DNA from: Ornithodoros turicata | Taxonomy: Eukaryota > Arthropoda > Arachnida > Ixodida > Argasidae | Direction: 5' to 3' | DNA length: 64,000 nucleotides | Assembly: GCF_037126465.1 (NCBI RefSeq) | Contig: NW_026999318.1 | Coordinates: forward strand, 2,576,447-2,640,446 | Position numbers and translations under genes: made by a program | Part shown: one piece after another, positions 56,009-64,000 of the stretch | How the letters are laid out: the number at the start of each line of letters is the position of its first letter | Numbering within the stretch: the stretch's first letter is position 1 | The notes under the pieces: generated by a model | What the model was told of the DNA's origin: nothing | Database searches by the model: none | The model's input: only the letters and a program-made list of their open reading frames with translations

Positions 56009-57325
56009 ATGGATAACCACCACTCTAAAAAAAAACAAAAGCAACAAACTATGGCCGTTGTTGCCTTTGTGCCATTAAAACCATAATCTCTCTCTCTCTC
56101 TAAAAAAACTGATCGGCGCCTAAAACGGAGCCGCACCGAGAGACCTGAACCGAATCTACTTGATATGTCTCCAGACCCTTGGTTTCCGAAGTTCCTAATA
56201 CTTCAGTCTAAGGAAGAGGGAAAGCCCCTTGCGAAAATTTCTCCTTTTGTTGTGGCGAAGGAACTCGAAAAAGTAATCGGTAAATCTTGCAATGCAAGAA
56301 AACTGAATGCAGAGGATATCCAGGTCGAAGTACAGAACAAACGTTAAAGCACGTCACTACAGACACTGCCAAACATCGGGAACATACCTGTAAGTGTTAA
56401 CGTACACTGCACACTGAACATAACCAAAGGTGTAATATCAGAAGATGAACTCCTCGAATGCACAGAATCTGAGATTGAAGATGGACTGAGTGAGCAGGGC
56501 GTGGTCTCTGCAAAACGGATCATTATGAGGATGGATGGTAAGGAAATCCCAACCAAGCACATTATTCTTTCTTTTCAACTACATGCGTTACCTTCTAATA
56601 TAAAGGCTGGTTACCTCAGTTGCAATGTCAGACCATACATTCCAAACCCAAGACGTTGTTTCAAGTGCCAGCATTTTGGGCACAGTTCGCTTGTCTGCCG
56701 CGGACACTCCACCTGCCCAAAATGCTCTGGCAAAGACCATTTGCCAGAGACTTGCAGCAATGAGTACCGTTGTGCCAACTGCCAGGGCAACCACCCGGTG
56801 TACTCTCGATCGTACCCACGCTGGAAAGAAGAAAAAGAAATCATAAAGATCAAAACCGTACAAAACATTCCTTACAGAGCTGCAGAGACACAATATGAAT
56901 TTCAAATAAAAGGATCTTTCTCCGAAGTGGTGCGCAGGGGAGTGGCACCACCAAGGAAATCTGTAGAAACTCAAACCTGCTCGCATGTCTCTGAGTTCGC
57001 ACCCTACACTCCTCAACAGGAGGCTGGAGACACTCAGGCGCCTCCTGCTGTTACGGAGGCCAGCCGTTCAACTGGCCAGAAAAACACACCCACGGCCGTT
57101 CGTACGGCCGGCGGTATACCGTCTGTTTGGGATGGGACTTTAAAAGCCCCCTCTCAGAAAGGACCTCAAAACATGGAGGTTGATGATGATGACAGGATGT
57201 CACAGAAATTATCATCAAGCCTCCCTGATATGCCAGGGAAAGAAAAAAGAGAGAAGGGCAAGGGAAAGGGCGCGAAAGCAAATGAACAGCAGAAACAACA
57301 ACTTCGAAGAGTTCAAGCCCCTTAA
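56009..57325 (+). pseudogene. LINE copy 4 ORF1, interrupted by a stub and a stop
   Basis: It starts ATGGATAACCACCAC, then is broken at 56034-56097 by a LINE 3' stub. After the stub the frame resumes TDRRLKRSRTERPEPN and runs to a TAA at 56344-56346 (a Gln codon in the relatives). It then stays open to 57325 with three knuckles (CFKCQHFGHSSLVC, CPKCSGKDHLPETC, CANCQGNHPVYSRSY, the last having lost its final Cys to Tyr). The acidic-serine motif is retained as MEVDDDDRMSQKLSSSLP and the tail ends RRVQAP. Confidence 0.88.
56034..56097 (+). mobile_element. LINE 3' stub, 64 bp, inside LINE copy 4
   Basis: 'actatggccgttgttgcc' and 'tttgtgccattaaaaccat' are a LINE 3' end with a decayed stem, followed by a TC repeat instead of ATC. 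The direct repeat CTCTAAAAAAA at 56023-56033 and 56098-56108 is its target duplication. A LINE inserted into a LINE. Confidence 0.8.
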
Positions 57326-57416
57326 ATGCAATTCCTGTTCCCAAGTTACTCAGCAAAGTTTTCCACGTCTCCCTCCTCCTTTGTACTGCGCTCCCATCTT
57401 TATTTCATTGATTATA

Positions 57417-60400
57417 ATGGAAAGTTTTATTCAGTGGAACTGCCGTGGAATACTGTCAAATCTAGATGACGTGAACGATCTTTTTGACCGCTACAACGCG
57501 GCATGTTTCTGTCTGCAGGAGACTTATCTAAACGCAAACACTCCGAACCCTCTTCGCAGACATAACATCTTCAGAAAACATCGAACTGACGCAGGTCGTG
57601 CATCCGGCGGTGTAGCCATCGTTACACGAACATGCTTTCCAACCAAACAAGTACAGTTAGTGACAGAATTGGAGGCGGTGGCTGTGCAGGTCTGTCTCGA
57701 TAAAATGGTGACAGTCTGCTCCGTTTACTTGCCACCAGCAACAACCATCACGCAAACAGACATAGAAAATTTATGCAGCCAGTTGCCACAGCCTTTTCTC
57801 CTTTTGGGCGATTTTAATGCCCATAATCCTCTTTGGGGCAGCGTAAGGGTTGACTGCAGGGGGCAGATGCTCGAAGCAATTCTCTCATCATCCATGATTT
57901 GCCTCTTAAACACAGGATCACCAACTTATTTACACACCTCAACTCAGACTTTCTATGCTTTGGACTTGTCCTTCTGCAGCCCATCGCTTTTGCAGTATGT
58001 AGAATGGAGAGTTGAGGCAAACCCTCTTGGAAGCGACCACTTCCCAGTGATATTGAAATATCTTTCAGGGGTTAATACACTTACAATACGTCCTCCCAGA
58101 TGGAGACTCCAGGACGCTGACTGGGGTTCTTTTACTGAGAAGTGCGACCTTACTTTGATCCCATTGAATCATGTAGCAATTGAGGATGCTAACGACCTCA
58201 TCACAAATGTCATCATACAAGCAGCAACTCAAAGTATTCCACAGTCTTCTGGCCGCCTGCCCAAGTGCCCAAAGCCTTGGTGGACAGCCGAATGTGAGGA
58301 GACACGCAAACTTCAAAACCGTGCTTGGGGGATATTCCGAAGATATCCAACCGCCAATAACCTCCTGCTTTTTAAGAAAGCGAGGGCCAAAGCAAGATGG
58401 ACACGCAAACAAGCAAATCGGTCATCTTGGCGCGGTTTCGTGTCATCTTTAACCGGTCATACCCCATCCAAAATTGCTTGGGATAGGATCCGAAAGATCA
58501 AGGGACAGCATATCGGTTACAGCATCCCTCTTTTACGTATTAATGGCCAATCAATTAACTGCCTAGAAGAAACCTGCCCTAACGAGCTGCATTTGAAAGA
58601 TATTTGAACGAATTGTTACCAACCGTCTTGTACACTATCTGGAAGAGAATAACTGCTTGTCGCAATTTCAGTGTGGATTTCGAGTGGGATGCTCAACAGC
58701 CGATCACCTCATTCGCTTGGAAACAACCATTCGGGAAGCTTTTGTCAGAAGGCGTCACTGTGCATCCGTTTTCTTTGATCTTGAAAAAGCATACGATACC
58801 ACGTGGCGGTATGGTATCCTGCACGATCTTTATTCCCTTGGAATACGTGGTCGTCTTTTGAGATGTATTGCGGACTTTTTGCAGAAAAGAACATTTAGAG
58901 TCCTGCTTGGCGAACTTCTCTCTTGTTCGTTCATGCAAGAAAATGGAGTCCCACAGGGCTCCGTTATCAGTGTCACCCTGTTCCTTGTGAAAATAAATTC
59001 TGTCACACAAGTTATCCCTCCTTCCATAACATATTCTTTATACGTAGATTACATCCAAATGCGTTGCTCCTCGACGAATTTGACAGTGTGTGAGAGGCAG
59101 CTGCAGCTCTAACATTAACTCTAACTAAGCTGTTGCATAAACAAGCTGAGTAGATGGGCGACTCGAAATGGGTTCAGTTTCTCAACTGAGAAAACTATCT
59201 GTGTTGTTTTTTCGAGGGTACGAGGATTATTTCCCCCGCTGTCACTTAAGCTAAATGGCTGTGACCTCGAGGTAAAAGACCAACACAAGTTCCTGGGAGT
59301 CATCTTTGACACGAAGCCTACATTTGTTGCCCACATCAAACACTTAAAAGTCAAATGCACAAAATCCATGAACCTCTTAAAAATTTTGTCCCATAGATCA
59401 TGGGGTGCGGACCGTCAGGCCCTTTACAGAGTTTATACCTCAACAATACGGTCCAAACTTGATTACGGGTGTGTAGTTTATGGTTCAGCCCGGCAATCCG
59501 TGCTTAGGGTCCTAGATCCAGTGCATCATTTAGGCTTGCGTCTGACACTTGGAGCTTTCCGCACATCACCAGTGGAAAGCCTTTATGTTGAAAGCAACGA
59601 ATGGTCGCTAGAAAGGAGGCGGTTTTACCTGTCCGTTCAATACTTTTTTAGGGTAAAAGGATACGCCCATAACCCAGCCATTCCCTATGTCGAAGACACA
59701 TGCTACAAACAGCTATTTCTTAATAAGCACACCGTTGTCCCTCCATTCAGCATGAGGGTCCTTCAAGGATGTGAGGTTTATAACTTCCGCCATTGTGATT
59801 CCACGGTAGTACAGGCTACCTCGCGTATTCCACCATGGCAGTCTCCTCCGCGTTTTAATTATACCTTGACGAAGTGGAAGAAGCAGGACACCCCACCCGT
59901 CCTACTCCAGCAGGAGTTCGAGTCCCTAAAGGAAAGTCTTGGCAAACACAGTGCTTTTTATGCAGATGGCTCAAAAACAGACACCGCCGAATCATGCGCA
60001 ATGATAACCGACGGATGTACACTTTCAAATCGTCTACCTCACGTACTCTCCATTTTTTGTGCTGAGGTATATGGTATCATAACTGCATTGAACTGCATCG
60101 TACAATATCATATCAAGTAATCAGACATCTACACGGATTCTCTAAGTTGTCTGAAAGCAATAGGCAACATGGGGATGTAAAAAAATCTGCTTGTGCGCAG
60201 GGCACAGTGCCTTGCCAGTAGAGTGACGAAAAAGGGCCTTTCTTTAACCTTCTGCTGGGTACCCAGTCATGTTGGTATACCCGGAAACGAACTCGCTGCC
60301 ACAGCTGCCCTTTAATTAGAAATCAGCCATTTTGATGTACCCTCCCATGACCTTCGCCCAGCACTTCTCAGAAGCATAAACAGCAAGTGGCAGCAGCATT

Positions 60401-60771
60401 GGGATACACAACATGACAACAAACTCCATCTAGTTAAACCAGCCGTAGGGAAACCAACCCTTGTTTTTAGCAATCGCCTCCATGAAGTTGTTTCCACCAA
60501 GCTCCGGATTGGCCACACCCATTTGACGCACGGTCACCTCCTACGTAGGGAGGATCCCCCGTTCTGCACACGGTGTGGCGTATACACTTCCGTCCTTCAC
60601 TTTCTCATCACATGTCCATTGTATGAAACTCACCGACATCGTCATTTCCACGAGTTTTACACATACCATTTACCTCTCCATCCTTCCATTTTACTAGGGG
60701 ATGAAGCTTTCGTGCCATTTGAACACGTTCTTAAATTATTCCAAAATATTGGTCTTTTAAATGCTCTCTAG
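57417..60771 (+). pseudogene. LINE copy 4 ORF2, deleted and mutated
   Basis: The ATG at 57417 (MESFIQWNCRG) opens an intact endonuclease (LQETYL, LGDFNAHNPLWGS, GSDHFP). After INCLEE (about 58570) the sequence jumps to FERIVTNRL (about 58602), removing about 130 residues of the start of the RT domain and shifting frame. The RT then reads FFDLEKAYDTTWR and GVPQGSVISVTLF, but the active site is YVDY. A stop and scrambled sequence follow at 59111-59160, then open frame to 60120. Stops at 60118-60120, 60178-60180 and near 60313-60315 interrupt RNase H. The C-terminal part ends GLLNAL at 60771. Confidence 0.9.
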
Positions 60772-60894
60772 TTTTACAGCTTTCTCTTATACCATTTGAT
60801 TGGTAATGCGTTAGTTTTAACCAAATCCTTATACCTTTTAATTAATCACTAGATCATTATCTCTTAAACTGTTAATGTTTTTTTATCATGGTTT

Positions 60895-60949
60895 TGGCGC
60901 ATTATGGTCGTAGTTACCGCTGCGCCATTAAAACACGAATCATCATCAA
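60895..60949 (+). promoter_or_regulatory. LINE 3'-end hairpin and ATC tail (copy 4)
   Basis: A GGCGCA / TGCGCC stem with loop 'ttatggtcgtagttaccgc' is followed by attaaaacacgaatc and ATC repeats. The stem is kept although the ORFs are dead. Confidence 0.75.
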
Positions 60950-61039
60950 CATTTACATGATACAAATATCAAGAGATCATACCGTCCTTAGGATCGAAGC
61001 TTCGCATATTTTTTTCTTGTGGGTCCATATTTAGCTTAC

Positions 61040-61259
61040 GCAGGTGCTTGAGTTCAGCAACCTTTTCTAAAACTGTATTCTCGAAGTCACGTATGGTGGT
61101 TTCTCTCTTAAGAGTTTCTTTAAAGCGCGTCGTCGCATTGCTGTCTTCCATAGCTGCTGGCCTCTGTCGGGCTTTGTTAGCAGAGCAACTGGCACTCTGC
61201 AGGCGCTGCTTCTCAATTTTCTCCTTTTTGCGTTCAAGAAGGGACAAAAGGTCCTGCTT
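61040..61259 (-). CDS. Possible host exon, coiled-coil segment
   Basis: The 220-bp minus-strand open segment reads KQDLLSLLERKKEKIEKQRL ... KETLKRETTIRDFENTVLEK ... ELKHL, strongly helical and charged. It ends at a good donor (gtaagc). The acceptor at caccaccag lacks a strong pyrimidine tract, so the 5' limit is uncertain. A second frame is open over the same bases (starting after cccctgcag), which weakens the call. It could be an upstream exon of the coiled-coil gene ending at 53611, with LINE copy 4 in the intron, but the phases do not join it directly to segment 1 and linking exons were not found. Confidence 0.35.
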
Positions 61260-61783
61260 CTGGTGGTGTTTTTATTTTTGCCTTTCAAGGCAGCTGCAGG
61301 GGAAAACACCTCGTCATCCCTTCTCCTGGATTACGACGACTTACTTCTTGTGGCATCTATGTTTCTTCGTCACTGTCGCTGCTTACGATTATCTTGTAAA
61401 CTCTAACCCTTTTTGCGGCAGACTTTTGCTGTCATATCTTCTTTAGACTCTGAAAAGTAAGTTACAAAACCGCAGTCGACATAAACGGTTCTGCGCCGTG
61501 AGTGAGCACGTGTACGTTTTAGAAGAGAACGCAAAGTAAAAGGTTGAGAAAAACGTCAGTCAACTTTTGCGCAACTTTCTAGTGTATTAGTACAGTTCTG
61601 GTCTCAAGTTGTCAGGCGTGTGTCCTAGAAGTGTCACACGAGTCAGATGACAACGCTTAAATCGCTTGCTAGTGTTGAATTCAGAAGTGTGAGCTGACTG
61701 CACCTAGGGTCTGCACCGAACTAACTTACCTCCCAAGATCAATATCCTAGCTCTGTAGTAGTCAGAGTTCCCATCCGAATCTG
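61260..61783. other. Gene-free stretch
   Basis: Minus-strand words such as 'agcagcgacagtgacgaaga' would encode SSDSDEE-like peptide, but a stop precedes the nearest donor. No gene is claimed. Confidence 0.4.
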
Positions 61784-61800
61784 TCCATTTCACCGAAGAG

Positions 61801-61853
61801 CTTTGGCGCACTATGACCTTAGTTGTCCGTGCGCCATAAAAACCTGAATCATC
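61801..61853 (+). mobile_element. LINE 3' stub, 53 bp, complete hairpin
   Basis: It contains the whole GGCGCA...TGCGCC stem, the loop (almost identical to copy 1) and a short tail. It is flanked by a perfect 17-bp duplication TCCATTTCACCGAAGAG at 61784-61800 and 61854-61870. Confidence 0.93.
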
Positions 61854-61870
61854 TCCATTTCACCGAAGAG

Positions 61871-62770
61871 AATGTTGACGACGAAATATCTTTCTGATGA
61901 AGCGGACAGAAACCATCGATGTAATAGACGCTTACGAACGCATATTTCTTGTCTTCGTACCTAAGGTAAGCATGGGTAATCATCATGCACGGTGACACAA
62001 GTAAACAGACAATGCTTGAATGTTGTTGACAGCGCGTGAGGATGCGCATAAATTACCGTGCCAGTTCACCAGTGTCACCGAAAAAAAAAAGAGCTGACGC
62101 CTCTTTCTCACATTCGCCGGTATACGGACAATTCAGAACGCATGGATAGACAAGAATGCGCGCGCGCCGGATGGCGAATGGATTACGATGCACCTTGCAT
62201 AATTCCATCCAGGTATGTTGATTTCAAGTTTAAAATCGAGTGACAGACCTAAACTAGACGTGGACCGTTAGAAGTTCCTTGGTTATCCTCGGGCAATAAC
62301 TGATATTAAACTGGCGCGAAAACAGCCGCTAACAAAAAAAAAAGAGAAAAAAAAACAACGAGCGATGATAAGAGCGACCTCCACAGAGTAAGCTGTCGAT
62401 ACCCGCGCACCAGCACACACAAATAAAACCGATTCTTCACGTTGGCAAATACGTCGCCATACATTGAAAATAATACTCAAAACATTTGCACATATACAGC
62501 TTGATTATGCTATATTGTCCTTTAGAGTTTCGAATCATACAAAATAATAATTGTTATTAGGTCGCCACCAGGCGGCCCAATGTTCCACACGGTGAATGTC
62601 TCGGCGCGATGGCTGGGCATCTCGCGAGGGGAAGAGCATATGGACGAAAAATAAAGAAATTTTGCAATAAACAGGATGTGTTATATATAGTAGTGGAGCA
62701 TTTAGCGTCGCTAACAGCCTTTACATTGCTTTCAGTACGCGCGTGTGGCACATATAAGACATAATTTTGA
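61871..62770. other. Gene-free stretch before LINE copy 5
   Basis: No supported gene or bounded repeat; only short A-rich runs near 62080 and 62333-62355. Confidence 0.45.
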
Positions 62771-64000
62771 CCCGGCGTCGGGAACTTGGCGCCCCCATCG
62801 CCCGGCAGCAACCGCAGTAGCCCCCTTTTGCACTCACAGTTGGGTCGCCGCAGGAGGGAGACCCCCACGTATAGCTGTGCGTGGCTTTCCCGTGTCTGGG
62901 GAAAAGGGGATCCTGGCAGTTGAGTGGACTCGGAGGTTGGTTGGACCTTTCGGGGCCCCTCCGGGTAAAAAACACACTGCTTTGGCCCCTGTTTCCTATA
63001 TACGGGTTGTCCTGGAAGGCCCGGCAAGGACTGTTCAGCTAGTCGCCATCTCGCTTTTCGTCACTTTTTCTTTCTTCTCATCTTCTTCTATCTTTCCTTC
63101 TTTTCACCTTCTTTGGCGGCAAGGGTCAACCTTTTGCAGTCTTTTCACTCTCCAGAAGCTGCACTCGAGTATAGTGTAGAGGTAAGTGTTGGCGCGCGGG
63201 GCGTGCGCCCTTGTTGGGCTCGATGGTGGGTGACGCGCCTGCTACACTGAAACAGTACTTTCCTTTTATGGATTCTGAGAACTATAAATATCAAGATCGG
63301 CGCCGCAAGCGGCACCCACCGATGCTCAGCCAACCCAAATACTAGACTTCACTCCAGAACCTTGGTTTGCCAAGTTTCTTGTTATCCACGGAGAAGACAA
63401 CACGAAGCCTTTGACCAAAATATCACAGTTTGTCGTTGCTAGCGAGCTTGAGAAAGTCATTGGGAAATCCTACACAGCAAAGAAACTGCCGACAGGAGAC
63501 ACACAAATCCAAGTACAAACGAAACTGCAAAGCCCCACACTACTCTCCGTCGATAGAATCAGTGATGTGTCAGTTACGATTTCCGAACATAGGACACTCA
63601 ACATCATAAAGGGCGTAATATCACAACATGAGCTCCTCGACTGTTCTAAGTCTGGGGTCGAGGAAGGCCTGAAAGATCAGGGTGTAGTAAAAGCCGGATT
63701 GTAGTAAAAAGCAGGATTGTAATGCGCCGAGATGGCAAAGAAATCCCGACCAAACATGTCGTACTTTCCTTTCAGCTACATAAACTTCCGACAGACATCA
63801 AAGCAGGATATATCAACTGCCCCGTGTGACCTTACTTTCCTAACGCACGTCGTTGCTTTAAGTGCCAACGTTTTGGGCACGGATCGCAGGTCTGCCGGGG
63901 ACGCACTACCTGCCCAAAGTGCGCCGATACAGACCAAAATCGACGAAATCCGTCACGACGCCACCGACGAAATCCGTAGAGACACAGACGTCTGTTTCTT
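62771..64000 (+). mobile_element. LINE copy 5, 5' part, runs off the window
   Basis: It begins with the family 5' end CCCGGCGTCGGGAACTTGG and an approximately 500-bp 5' UTR like copies 2 and 3, then a damaged ORF1. The 3' portion lies outside the window, so the TSD cannot be tested. Confidence 0.9.
63268..64000 (+). pseudogene. LINE copy 5 ORF1, frameshifted, partial
   Basis: ATG at 63268 (MDSENYKYQDRRRKRH). A one-base insertion in 'cacccacc' near 63315 shifts the frame. The homologous protein continues from TDAQPTQILDFTPEPWF to GVVKAGL, where a tandem duplication of about 19 bp ('gtagtaaaagccggatt', 63685-63722) adds a stop and another shift. Later, PV*PYFPNARRCFKC shows a nonsense change (Arg to TGA). 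Only the first knuckle and the start of the second are left before a deletion and the window end. Confidence 0.85.

Larger units (their letters stand above)
55875..60949 (+). mobile_element. LINE copy 4, 5'-truncated and heavily damaged
   Basis: It joins homology with the other copies at 'tcaaccttgggcag', so roughly the first 350 bp of the 5' UTR are missing. It carries a 64-bp LINE stub in ORF1, a nonsense codon in ORF1, an internal deletion of about 400 bp in ORF2, an insertion/frameshift near 59110-59160, several stops in RNase H, and a catalytic Asp-to-Tyr change in YVDD. The 3' hairpin and ATC tail end near 60949. I could not find a convincing TSD. It is the oldest or least constrained of the LINE copies here. 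Confidence 0.88.

Noticed and set aside
55860..60960. Target-site duplication for LINE copy 4
   Set aside because: The only candidate, catcaac, overlaps the tail and the 5' junction ambiguously and is too short to trust.
61067..61309. Alternative minus-strand frame over the possible coiled-coil exon
   Set aside because: It has the better acceptor but an irregular composition; I kept the helical frame with the GTAAGC donor and flagged the uncertainty.

Overview
This is a transposon-dense piece of an animal nuclear genome. It is most likely from a tick (Ixodida) or another chelicerate. This rests on full-length I-group LINEs whose ORF2 resembles the reverse transcriptases often labelled 'tick transposon', a YqaJ-like exonuclease tail of a kind I associate with tick genomes, animal hAT and CACTA transposase remnants, and long intergenic DNA. 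There is no operon structure and no bacterial or phage gene. The species call is inference.

Layout. 1-2203: gene-free DNA with microsatellites and a small foldback. 2216-7640: LINE copy 1, almost intact, with one frameshift in ORF2 and a 12-bp target-site duplication (TSD). 7653-18863: old repeats: two copies of an approximately 660-bp repeat (one split by a 1.8-kb insertion carrying a YqaJ-like tail), a decayed CACTA-type transposase C-terminus, several small inverted-repeat elements and a palindromic minisatellite. 18872-47310: LINE copy 2, cut in two by a huge insertion at 24044-46731. 47319-55874: accessory DNA with a hAT transposase pseudogene, two likely host-gene segments, small DNA elements and tiny LINE 3' stubs. 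About 55875-60949: LINE copy 4, heavily damaged. 61040-61259: a possible host exon. 62771-64000: LINE copy 5, running off the window.

The most unusual object is the insertion inside LINE copy 2. It is a giant palindromic foldback element with a 22.7-kb span, about 14.5 kb once two later insertions are removed. It is flanked by a 3-bp CTC duplication, and its arms are nearly identical inverted copies of about 7 to 7.7 kb meeting at about 31716. Each arm ends in a 176-bp mini-foldback. Each carries a 786-bp tandem repeat (two full units plus a partial in the left arm, one plus a partial in the right), and every unit junction bears a near-perfect CTCF-type motif next to a CCAAT box. I see no transposase in it. 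A 2.5-kb Harbinger-like element (itself containing a hAT element) later landed 0.12 kb from the axis. LINE copy 3, the only copy with both ORFs intact, landed in the right arm with a perfect 12-bp TSD. The order of events is therefore LINE 2, then the foldback, then the Harbinger-like element and LINE 3, with the hAT after the Harbinger-like element.

The LINE family encodes ORF1 (nucleic-acid-binding protein with three zinc knuckles) and ORF2 (apurinic-type endonuclease, reverse transcriptase, RNase H and a C-terminal zinc motif). Its 3' end is a GGCGCA/TGCGCC stem with a variable loop followed by an ATC-rich tail. At least five isolated 39- to 123-bp insertions consist essentially of this 3' end, each flanked by its own TSD. 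One of them lies in frame inside a putative host exon.
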